Positions 1-5,139 of a stretch of DNA of 6,810 nt are shown in pieces. The stretch is from an uncultured Candidatus Saccharibacteria bacterium (lineage in GTDB: Bacteria; Patescibacteria; Saccharimonadia; Saccharimonadales; UBA6022). The stretch covers positions 1 to 6,810 of the forward strand of contig CAMLED010000047.1 in assembly GCA_946479115.1 (NCBI GenBank). The letters are read 5' to 3'. Position numbers and translations under genes: made by a program. Position 1 is the stretch's first letter; every line of letters begins with the position of its first letter. A model generated the notes under the pieces. The model saw only the letters and a program-made list of their open reading frames with translations, searched no databases and was not told the DNA's origin.

Positions 1-182
1 GCATAGCCCTGCACGGTGTTAACAAGGTTTGGAATCAAGTCAAAACGACGCTTTAACTGAACAGTAATATCACTCCATGCTTCATCGACACGGTTCTTTA
101 GTGTTACTAGGCCGTTATATGTTGCCCACAAAAAAATACCAAGTACAACAACGATTCCTAGTACAATCCACAATGCCGTCAT
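1..182 (-). CDS. lemA: LemA family protein, N-terminal part (cut by window edge)
   Basis: The reading frame opens at an ATG at 182 and runs off the left edge, giving about 60 residues. Residues 2-20 form one hydrophobic segment ([15 protein letters not shown]...). It is followed by the LemA signature: YNGLV at about 22-26, then [23 protein letters not shown] and a closing VQGYA. These are the most conserved parts of the family. LemA proteins are small membrane-anchored helical bundles with an outward-facing coiled domain; their biochemical role is not settled. An AAGGGG ribosome binding site at 193-198 lies 10 nt before the ATG, and an extended -10 promoter lies about 40 bp upstream. It is separated from the tRNA unit by a terminator, so it is an independent transcription unit. 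In many bacteria lemA is followed by an M48 protease or a TPM-domain gene, but that side is outside the window. The family call is secure. Confidence 0.93.
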   Translation of the reverse strand, partial: MTALWIVLGIVVVLGIFLWATYNGLVTLKNRVDEAWSDITVQLKRRFDLIPNLVNTVQGY

Positions 183-223
183 TTCTTATAATCCCCTTAT
201 AATATCTCTTAATTTGTAGTCCT

Positions 224-232
224 ATTATAGCA
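224..232 (-). promoter_or_regulatory. Extended -10 promoter of lemA
   Basis: Read on the minus strand this is TGCTATAAT, a perfect TATAAT with an upstream TGn extension. The region 17 nt upstream has no good -35 match and overlaps the tRNA terminator stem, so the extended -10 probably carries recognition. The predicted start is near 217, giving a leader of about 35 nt with the AAGGGG site. Confidence 0.7.
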
Positions 233-242
233 TTTTTAACGA

Positions 243-272
243 AAAAACTCGACCGGTTAGGATCGAGTTTTT
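243..272 (-). terminator. Intrinsic terminator after tRNA-Leu(UAA)
   Basis: A perfect 10-bp inverted repeat (AAAAACTCGA / TCGAGTTTTT) closes a loop of about 10 nt. On the minus strand the stem is followed by a run of six T. It begins 9 nt beyond the tRNA CCA end. The A-tract on the other side would also let it act on the plus strand. It insulates the tRNA unit from lemA. Confidence 0.85.
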
Positions 273-280
273 ATCAATTC

Positions 281-367
281 TGGTGCGCAGAGCGGGACTT
301 GAACCCGCACGACCTATTGGTCAAGAGATTTTAAGTCTCTCGTGTCTACCAATTCCACCATCCGCGC
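281..367 (-). tRNA. tRNA-Leu (anticodon UAA)
   Basis: This is an 87-nt class II tRNA. The acceptor stem pairs GCGCGGA with TCTGCGC (one G-U), followed by discriminator A and an encoded CCA at 281-283. The anticodon stem is AGAGA/TCTCT and the loop is CTTAAAA, so the anticodon is TAA (plus-strand positions 331-333). The long variable arm (GACC/GGTC) and the TTCAAGT T-loop in a GCGGG/CCCGC stem are typical of tRNA-Leu. No convincing promoter lies directly upstream, so it is probably co-transcribed with tRNA-Cys, 114 nt away. The terminator at 243-272 ends the unit. Confidence 0.97.
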
Positions 368-481
368 ATAGTAATGTATTCGTAAGCTTTGATATATTCG
401 TAGCTTTTCTGCGTTTTGACCGACACGGTGTCTACTCGTGATTTACGTTTCACGCAGCCACCATCTGGCCGATTATCAATA
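368..481 (-). other. Structured spacer between tRNA-Cys and tRNA-Leu(UAA)
   Basis: This 114-nt stretch holds no credible protein gene; the short frame crossing it runs through both tRNAs. On the transcribed minus strand it offers a 6-bp stem at 455-471 (CGGCCA / TGGCTG around a 5-nt loop). Directly next to it is a second hairpin at 437-454 (CGTGA / TCACG), then a weak 4-bp one at 422-432 (GACA / TGTC). The first stem includes a G-U pair that would be an A-C mismatch in plus-strand RNA, which fits an RNA read from the minus strand. None is followed by a T-run, so these are not standard terminators. They may guide processing of the tRNA precursor. Confidence 0.45.
372..408. repeat. Imperfect tandem repeat of about 18 bp in the tRNA spacer
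   Basis: Two adjacent copies share the core tATTCGTaAGCTTT: one at 372-390 (TAATGTATTCGTAAGCTTT) and one at 390-408 (TGATATATTCGT-AGCTTTT). They differ by a few substitutions and a one-base gap. The repeat sits immediately 5' of the mature tRNA-Leu(UAA) on the transcribed strand. Confidence 0.6.
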
Positions 482-555
482 TGGAGGCACGTACGGGAGT
501 CGCACCCGTCTACGCGGTTTTGCAGACCGCTGCGTAACTGCTCCGCCAACGCGCC
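482..555 (-). tRNA. tRNA-Cys (anticodon GCA)
   Basis: This is a 74-nt class I tRNA. The acceptor stem pairs GGCGCGT with ACGTGCC (one G-U), followed by discriminator T and an encoded CCA at 482-484. U73 is the expected identity base for cysteine. The anticodon stem is GCGGT/ACCGC with loop CTGCAAA, giving anticodon GCA (plus-strand positions 521-523). The T-arm is ACGGG/CCCGT. It is the first gene of the Cys-Leu(UAA) pair, with an extended -10 promoter just upstream. Confidence 0.97.
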
Positions 556-567
556 ATCTGTTTAGAT

Positions 568-576
568 ATTATAGCA
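568..576 (-). promoter_or_regulatory. Extended -10 promoter of tRNA-Cys / tRNA-Leu(UAA)
   Basis: On the minus strand this reads TGCTATAAT, the same nonamer as the lemA promoter. The predicted start, near 561, is only a few nt before the mature tRNA-Cys 5' end at 555. There is no clear -35; the expected position falls in a purine/pyrimidine-biased stretch just past the preceding terminator. Confidence 0.72.
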
Positions 577-600
577 GAGATAGTTTAAGAGGAAGAGAGA

Positions 601-628
601 AAATAAAATAACGACCAGAAAGGTCGTT
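601..628 (-). terminator. Intrinsic terminator after tRNA-Leu(GAG)
   Basis: A perfect 7-bp stem (AACGACC / GGTCGTT) closes a 5-nt loop. On the minus strand it is followed by ATTTTATTTT. It begins 9 nt beyond the CCA end of tRNA-Leu(GAG), matching the layout of the other tRNA terminator. Confidence 0.87.
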
Positions 629-636
629 GCTTTATA

Positions 637-723
637 TGGTGCGCGAAAGAGGACTTGAACCTCCACGTCCCGAAGGACACCAGCCCCTCAAGCTGACGCG
701 TCTACCAATTCCGCCATTCGCGC
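637..723 (-). tRNA. tRNA-Leu (anticodon GAG)
   Basis: This is an 87-nt class II tRNA. The acceptor stem GCGCGAA/TTCGCGC is fully paired, with discriminator A and an encoded CCA at 637-639. The anticodon stem is TCAGC/GCTGG with loop TTGAGGG, giving anticodon GAG (plus-strand positions 687-689). The variable arm is a GTCC/GGAC stem capped by a stable TTCG tetraloop, and the T-loop is TTCAAGT. The acceptor and T-loop closely resemble tRNA-Leu(UAA) in this window. It has its own promoter and terminator, so it forms a one-gene unit. Confidence 0.97.
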
Positions 724-747
724 ATAAGGGTGTTCTTAACCTCGACA

Positions 748-776
748 ATTATAACGAAGTTACGGGGTTTTGTAAA
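748..776 (-). promoter_or_regulatory. -35/-10 promoter of tRNA-Leu(GAG)
   Basis: On the minus strand TTTACA (771-776) is followed by a 17-nt spacer and a perfect TATAAT (748-753). This is the only minus-strand promoter here with both boxes close to consensus. The -35 lies inside the last codons of the upstream solute-binding protein gene and the stop codon falls in the spacer. The predicted start is near 741, leaving a 5' leader of about 18 nt before the mature tRNA. Confidence 0.8.
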
Positions 777-2616
777 CTGACTCGGTTGCAACGCTCCAGT
801 ATAGAACGTTACTGTAACGGTCTTGCGGTGAAACAAGCGTCGCATCAACACTCACAGATTTCACTTGACGATTTACCACATATTCGGCAACTGATTGATA
901 CAATCCAATTGCAGGAGCATCATCTAGCCACTGCGCGGCAAATGTTTTGTATTTAACATTACGAAGATCGGCCGTAATGCCAGATCGTGCACTCGATAGT
1001 GCTGCATCCGTTGTGGCATTTTTGTAGTTTGAAAAATTAAATCCACCAGGTACTGCCTGCGAAGAGTGCCAGTAGGCATACACGTCTGGATCGGCACCAA
1101 TTGAAAGTTCATATAGCAGTACATCATACGCACGCTGTTGTAGTACATTCTGCACAAAGTTACTTGATGGATCGTTTGTATTTACGATATTCGTTTCAAC
1201 CAAAACTCCCAGCTGACGCCATTGGCCAACAAGCATCTCCAGCGCCTTTTCATACGTAGCATTTTTCGTTGTTGCAATCGTCAATGATAATGGCTGACCA
1301 TCAGCATTTTTTCGCACATCACCAGACAATTTCCAACCTGCTGAATCTAATAACTCACCTGCTGCTTTAGTGTCTGGGCTTGGAGCACGTGGGATACCCT
1401 CACCACTTAACTGACCAGCAGTAAACGGCAATTCAAGCGCAGGATAAGATAACAGCTGATCTTTTGTTTTATCTTTCGGATGATCAACTGATGGAATTGG
1501 TTGATCTAAGCTTTTGCGGATAGCCTGCGTATTTGTAGCGAGTTGCAATGCCTTACGGACCGCTTTGTCTTTTAAGATTGGCGAGTCATTATTAAGCAGC
1601 GCATACACACCGCTATTGACTGGGCGTGACACGACCGTGTAATTCTTGGTATCGATCTGGGCAACATGCATTGGCGACAAATCCGCTGCTGCATTCACCT
1701 GTCCACTGCGTAGCGCGCGAACAATTGATTCCGGTGTATCATAGGCATGCACCTCAAAACGATTAATTCGTGGAGTGCCCTTATAATAATTGCTAAACGC
1801 TGTCATGTGAACGGCACGATGCTTTTTAGTAAGATCAACATTTTGTAATAATTTATAACTAAATGGACCACTTCCGACCGGATTACGACTAAAGGTATTC
1901 TCACGAATTGTCGCAGGATCAACATTTCCTAAGATGTGCACCGGTAAAATAGCGAATGTTAACGCATGCGAAAATGCAGCGTATGATGCCGGCAGTTCAA
2001 ACTGCACCGTCTGATCATCGACAGCTTTTACCTTTACATCTTGCCAGCTTGCACGTAACGGCGAACGCGTAGCAGGATCTTTGATAAGGTTCAATGTAAA
2101 CGCAACATCATTTGCCGTCACGTGCTCATCTTCACTATCATGCCAGATAGCATCTGTACGTAATTTCACCGTGTAGATTGTGCCAGTGCTATCAACCTGG
2201 ATAGACTTGGCTAGATCGCCGCGTAAATGACCCGTTTCATCATAATCGTACAATGACGAGAACATCAGATGACTTGCAGCGACTTCAGCGTTAGAAGCAG
2301 CATACAAAGGGTTGAGTGTTTCAATTGGGCCAAGCGATGCTTCGGCATATGTACCGCCGCTCGCTGGAGCGTTTGTCTTATAACTACCTTGAAACCACAT
2401 TAGCTGCGCACCGACCACCAGAATCATGGCTCCAACTAACATCAGCCAGACAATAATATGACGACGAACATCACGCATATTATCAAGACGACCAACAATA
2501 AATTTATGCGCGTGACGCATTGTTGCGCCTTCGGCTTTTCGGACACGTTTTCGCAATTTCTTACGATCAAACTTCAGTTTTTGAAACTGTTGCCAATTAC
2601 GCTTTTCGTTGTCCAT
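760..2616 (-). CDS. Membrane-anchored family 5 (peptide/oligopeptide) ABC substrate-binding protein
   Basis: The protein has 618 residues. Homology to the SBP_bac_5 (DppA/OppA-like) family is seen from about residue 88: GPIETLNPLYA (96-106), a TANDVAFTLNLIKDP block (167-181), the NPVGSGPF motif (245-252) and the C-terminal GADPDVYAYWHSS region. These proteins bind peptides or related solutes outside the membrane and hand them to an ABC permease. The N-terminus is unusual. About 50 strongly basic residues (RKKLRKRVRK at 18-27) precede one membrane segment at about 54-75. I see no cysteine anywhere, so it cannot be a lipoprotein; it looks like an N-in signal-anchor protein. The start is supported by AAGGGG at 2624-2629, 7 nt before the ATG and overlapping the secG stop. 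No permease or ATPase gene is in view, so the ligand is unknown. Confidence 0.87.
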   Translation of the reverse strand: MDNEKRNWQQFQKLKFDRKKLRKRVRKAEGATMRHAHKFIVGRLDNMRDVRRHIIVWLMLVGAMILVVGAQLMWFQGSYKTNAPASGGTYAEASLGPIETLNPLYAASNAEVAASHLMFSSLYDYDETGHLRGDLAKSIQVDSTGTIYTVKLRTDAIWHDSEDEHVTANDVAFTLNLIKDPATRSPLRASWQDVKVKAVDDQTVQFELPASYAAFSHALTFAILPVHILGNVDPATIRENTFSRNPVGSGPFSYKLLQNVDLTKKHRAVHMTAFSNYYKGTPRINRFEVHAYDTPESIVRALRSGQVNAAADLSPMHVAQIDTKNYTVVSRPVNSGVYALLNNDSPILKDKAVRKALQLATNTQAIRKSLDQPIPSVDHPKDKTKDQLLSYPALELPFTAGQLSGEGIPRAPSPDTKAAGELLDSAGWKLSGDVRKNADGQPLSLTIATTKNATYEKALEMLVGQWRQLGVLVETNIVNTNDPSSNFVQNVLQQRAYDVLLYELSIGADPDVYAYWHSSQAVPGGFNFSNYKNATTDAALSSARSGITADLRNVKYKTFAAQWLDDAPAIGLYQSVAEYVVNRQVKSVSVDATLVSPQDRYSNVLYWSVATESVYKTP

Positions 2617-2627
2617 ATCTATACCCC

Positions 2628-2864
2628 TTACGCGCTAAACGTTGGTAAAAGAAGACTAACCAGAATAGACAGAACAAAAATAACTGCAAGAATAATTGAT
2701 ACCTCAAAAAGGTTCTTATCAAGTCCACGACGTGTGGTGTATAGTTCGCCAGAACTACCAAAACCAGCGCCTAGACTAGCGCCACGCTGTTGTAGCAAAA
2801 TCGCTAAAATCATCAATGCAGCTGATCCGATCGTTACAATCTGCAAAATAGTATCAATATTCAT
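2628..2864 (-). CDS. secG: Preprotein translocase subunit SecG
   Basis: The 78-residue protein has the usual SecG layout. There are two membrane helices, at about 5-24 and 53-74, joined by a loop with the conserved LLQQRGASLGAGFGSSGE stretch and the RRGLDKNLFEVSIILAVIF block. SecG is the small accessory subunit of the SecYEG channel and stimulates protein export across the cytoplasmic membrane. The start codon overlaps the stop of the upstream PF04020 gene as TAATG. An AGGGGAG ribosome binding site (2871-2877) lies 6 nt before it, inside the upstream coding region, so translation is probably coupled. The downstream solute-binding protein starts 11 nt after the secG stop. The family assignment is firm despite the small size. 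Confidence 0.92.
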   Translation of the reverse strand: MNIDTILQIVTIGSAALMILAILLQQRGASLGAGFGSSGELYTTRRGLDKNLFEVSIILAVIFVLSILVSLLLPTFSA

Positions 2865-3256
2865 TATTCTCTCCCCTGTTGGCGCGCGTATCGCAATTCT
2901 AATACACTACTAACTATATAGTTTATCAGACTAAGGACAATTCCTGTAATGATCGAGTAGCCAAACGTCATATGGAGACCTGGTGCAAGCATGAGTGAAA
3001 TATAGACCATCAATCCGTTCACGACAATCGTGAACAAACCTAGTGTTAACAAAATAGCCGGTAACGAAAGGATAATTGCAATCGGACGCAGGACAGCATT
3101 AATCACTGAAAAGATCAGACCAGCACCTAGGAATGCCCATGTACTCGCAGTCAGTTCGGCATCGCTATAGCCTGTTCCAAATACACGCACGGCCACCCAT
3201 AGGCCAAATGAGTTTAATATCCATCGGAGGACAAACAGAAAGAATTGTTGTTTCAT
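2864..3256 (-). CDS. PF04020-type (phage holin 4 superfamily / YvlD-like) membrane protein
   Basis: The 130-residue protein is almost entirely hydrophobic, with about four membrane segments: roughly 5-25, 38-58, 62-90 and 98-118. The diagnostic part is NAVLRPIAIILSLPAIL (about 53-69), followed by LTLGLFTIVVNGLM. This is the conserved core of the PF04020 family, named for similarity to phage holins but mostly found as chromosomal membrane proteins of unknown function. Nothing suggests prophage here: no lysin or structural genes are adjacent. The gene follows the aminopeptidase by 26 nt with no strong ribosome binding site, and its stop overlaps the secG start. A role in envelope homeostasis is only a guess from neighbours. 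Confidence 0.85.
   Translation of the reverse strand: MKQQFFLFVLRWILNSFGLWVAVRVFGTGYSDAELTASTWAFLGAGLIFSVINAVLRPIAIILSLPAILLTLGLFTIVVNGLMVYISLMLAPGLHMTFGYSIITGIVLSLINYIVSSVLELRYARQQGRE
2871..2877 (-). promoter_or_regulatory. Ribosome binding site of secG inside the upstream gene
   Basis: AGGGGAG on the minus strand lies 6 nt before the secG ATG, inside the final codons of the PF04020 gene. The TAATG stop/start overlap means a ribosome finishing the upstream gene is already positioned at the secG start. Confidence 0.75.
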
Positions 3257-3282
3257 AAGCTATTCATCATTGTAGCGATTAT

Positions 3283-4491
3283 TTAGAAATCTGTCGAGAG
3301 TCGCTGACTTAAATTTGTTCGTCCGGTAGCTGTCACTAAAATATCATCTTCGATACGGACCCCGATACCTTCTTCCGGTATATAAATCCCTGGCTCAACA
3401 GTCAGAACCATACCAGGTTGAAGATACTTCGGTGCACCTAAGCTATCATGCACATCCACACCCAACCCATGACTAATAGCATGCGGGAAATAGCGATGAT
3501 AATTTTCTTTATCGTCACGATCTTTCATCAAATTCACACTCATCAAAGCCTCAGTCATTACTGCGTCAACCGTGCGTTGATATTCTTCAACAGACAGGTT
3601 CGGCTGGATAGCGCTAATAATTTCGTTTTGTGCACGTTGCACCGCTCCATGAACCTCTATTTGTCGTTTCGTTGGTTCACCATACGCATAGGTGCGGGTA
3701 ATATCAGCTGCATATCCACCCACTTGTGCGCCAATATCCAGTAGGACTAGCTGACGTTTTTTCAGACGCTCGCTATTCGCCACATAGTGCAATGTACATG
3801 CATTGTGTCCGGCAGCGACAATCGGATCATAGGCATGACCTAGTGCGCCTTTTTTGCGGAAGTGATAACTGAAATCGGCATCAATTTCGTACTCATATTT
3901 GAAATCTTGCAACTGTTTGTATACCTGATTAAAACCATCGATTGTCAGATCGATTGCCTTTTGCATCGCGGTTAACTCAGCAGGCTGCTTAATTGCACGT
4001 AGTGTACTCAGTTCTGGTCGCACCGACCGCACTTCTTTAAAAATACGCGTCAGTTGTCGGCGTAGTTCAATCGGTGCTGGATTAAGTGAAAAGCTATAAT
4101 ACGCCGCTTGTGGATCATCACCAAGTGTATTAACAACCGTATGTAAACGAGCCAGTTCAGCAATCTTCTCATCAGCTTGACGTCGCGTCAGTATGGCATC
4201 GACACCACTTAGCTGTAGCGCCGCATCCTGTGACAAGCTACCATCAAAGACTTGGTGCACTTCATCAACCTCAGGCGCCACTAACCAACTTTTATGCCTA
4301 GTCGGATCCATAATAAGCTGCCAGTCCGGCGCATCAATTCCAGTCAGCCACCAAAAGTTCGACTCTTGCTCGAAGCGCCAGGCCATATCAGCCCGTCGTT
4401 GAGTCTGCGTGTATGCTGTCAACACAAGTGGCACTCCCGCTAGTGAATTAGCGAGCTGCGTACGATTGCTACTAAAAAAACCGCTATCCAT
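3283..4491 (-). CDS. pepP: Xaa-Pro aminopeptidase (M24 family, aminopeptidase P type)
   Basis: The 402-residue protein has an N-terminal creatinase/AMP_N-like domain (about 5-140) and a C-terminal pita-bread M24 domain (about 170-400). All five dinuclear metal ligands are visible: D252 (LLDIGA), D263 (ADITRT), H341 (HAISHGLG), E366 (TVEPGIY) and E381 (RIEDD). The supporting histidines H235 (TLHYVAN), H337 and H348 (DVHDS) also match aminopeptidase P. The enzyme removes an N-terminal residue that precedes proline and would act in the cytoplasm on imported or degraded peptides. It is slightly shorter than the E. coli enzyme (441 residues). It starts 4 nt after the pilin stop, with no strong ribosome binding site, so translation is probably coupled. 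A prolidase-type activity cannot be excluded from sequence alone. Confidence 0.9.
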   Translation of the reverse strand: MDSGFFSSNRTQLANSLAGVPLVLTAYTQTQRRADMAWRFEQESNFWWLTGIDAPDWQLIMDPTRHKSWLVAPEVDEVHQVFDGSLSQDAALQLSGVDAILTRRQADEKIAELARLHTVVNTLGDDPQAAYYSFSLNPAPIELRRQLTRIFKEVRSVRPELSTLRAIKQPAELTAMQKAIDLTIDGFNQVYKQLQDFKYEYEIDADFSYHFRKKGALGHAYDPIVAAGHNACTLHYVANSERLKKRQLVLLDIGAQVGGYAADITRTYAYGEPTKRQIEVHGAVQRAQNEIISAIQPNLSVEEYQRTVDAVMTEALMSVNLMKDRDDKENYHRYFPHAISHGLGVDVHDSLGAPKYLQPGMVLTVEPGIYIPEEGIGVRIEDDILVTATGRTNLSQRLSTDF

Positions 4492-4495
4492 GTGA

Positions 4496-5101
4496 TCAAA
4501 TCTCGATGTAATAATTCATGCCGTAATGTGTTCCCCATTTTTGACCGTCAGACGTAAACCCACTGACCGTGTTCACATCACACAATGCGTCGATCACCGC
4601 GTCGTTACGTGCGACACCCTCCAGTGCTCCAAATACATACGTCTTCTTGACTCCGCCTTTAGTACATGTCGCCTTCATGTACGCTCTTGCCGGGCTACCA
4701 TTCCAAACTCCGCACGATCCACCGCTATCCCACTTACATCCTGTTGGGTCAATAAAGTCGCCATCTTTTAAAACCTTTGCATCCTGCAGGCATTCTACAA
4801 GTGATCGTGGATAGAGCGCTGCACCAAGTTCAGCTGGACCTGCCGTTAGCCAGCCATTACCATTACCATAGACGCCGCAGCCGCTGCCCGCTTCAACAAA
4901 ATTATTCTTCCACGTACCATACGCTTCTAGGGCTGACGCTACCTGCTGCAAATCGCTCTTGCGCTGAACGTCACGTGCGTCTTCACGATAGCTACTGTAT
5001 GAAACCAAAATAATGCTAGCAAGGACCGCTAATACAGCCACGACAACGGCTATTTCGATTACTGTAAAACCTTGCTGAAGACGTTTGAATGTTTGTGTCA
5101 T
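4496..5101 (-). CDS. Type IV pilin / pseudopilin-like protein, cysteine-rich
   Basis: The 201-residue protein has a classic prepilin N-terminus. A short basic leader ends in QQG (9-11), cleavage would fall before F12 (FTVIE), and the key glutamate at mature position +5 is E16. A hydrophobic helix follows to about residue 35, then a charged helix with YREDARDVQRKSDLQQVASALEAYG, a pattern common in pilins of candidate-phyla bacteria. The globular part carries six cysteines (75, 104, 122, 130, 146, 174), enough for three disulfides, and a glycine/asparagine-rich loop near 72-84. It would be processed by a prepilin peptidase and placed in a surface filament or secretion pseudopilus. No assembly genes (pilB, pilC, pilD) are in the window. 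The start is backed by AAGGA at 5113-5117, 11 nt upstream. Major or minor pilin status cannot be told. Confidence 0.88.
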   Translation of the reverse strand: MTQTFKRLQQGFTVIEIAVVVAVLAVLASIILVSYSSYREDARDVQRKSDLQQVASALEAYGTWKNNFVEAGSGCGVYGNGNGWLTAGPAELGAALYPRSLVECLQDAKVLKDGDFIDPTGCKWDSGGSCGVWNGSPARAYMKATCTKGGVKKTYVFGALEGVARNDAVIDALCDVNTVSGFTSDGQKWGTHYGMNYYIEI

Positions 5102-5124
5102 TTTGATACTTTTCCTTACTTGAC

Positions 5125-5133
5125 ACTATAGCA
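5125..5133 (-). promoter_or_regulatory. Extended -10 promoter of the pilin-pepP-secG operon
   Basis: On the minus strand this reads TGCTATAGT, one base from the TGCTATAAT of the lemA and tRNA-Cys promoters. It begins 7 nt past the uvrC stop. The -35 region falls in the last uvrC codons and matches poorly. The predicted start near 5118 gives a leader of about 17 nt that opens directly into the AAGGA site. There is no terminator between uvrC and this gene, so readthrough from uvrC is also possible. Confidence 0.6.
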
Positions 5134-5139
5134 TAAGCA

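Noticed and set aside
346..549. Minus-strand open frame of 67 codons
   Set aside because: It overlaps tRNA-Cys and the 5' part of tRNA-Leu(UAA). The repeated YEYI in its translation is just the tandem repeat in the spacer.
739..769. Possible terminator after the binding-protein gene
   Set aside because: There are weak stems (AACCTCG with CGGGGTT; TAAC/GTTA), but the longer one has a mismatch on the transcribed strand and neither is followed by a T-run. The region is better explained as the tRNA promoter.
627..956. Plus-strand open frame of 109 codons
   Set aside because: It runs through tRNA-Leu(GAG) and antisense to the end of the binding-protein gene. The translation resembles no family and there is no ribosome binding site.
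760..2616. Lipoprotein signal on the binding protein
   Set aside because: No lipobox and no cysteine can be seen in the translated sequence.
2458..2913. Plus-strand open frame of 151 codons
   Set aside because: It is antisense to secG and to the start of the binding-protein gene, both strongly supported, and shows no recognisable domain.
2864..3256. Prophage holin
   Set aside because: The family name mentions holins, but no phage genes are nearby. PF04020 proteins are common chromosomal membrane proteins.
3253..3274. Tiny leader ORF (MMNSL) overlapping the PF04020 gene start
   Set aside because: Two ATGs followed by a stop overlapping the real start could hint at a leader peptide, but there is no good ribosome binding site and five codons can easily arise by chance.
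4496..4498. UGA recoded as glycine, as in some candidate phyla
   Set aside because: UGA serves as the pilin stop, exactly where the next gene begins, and no frame needs an internal UGA to stay open.
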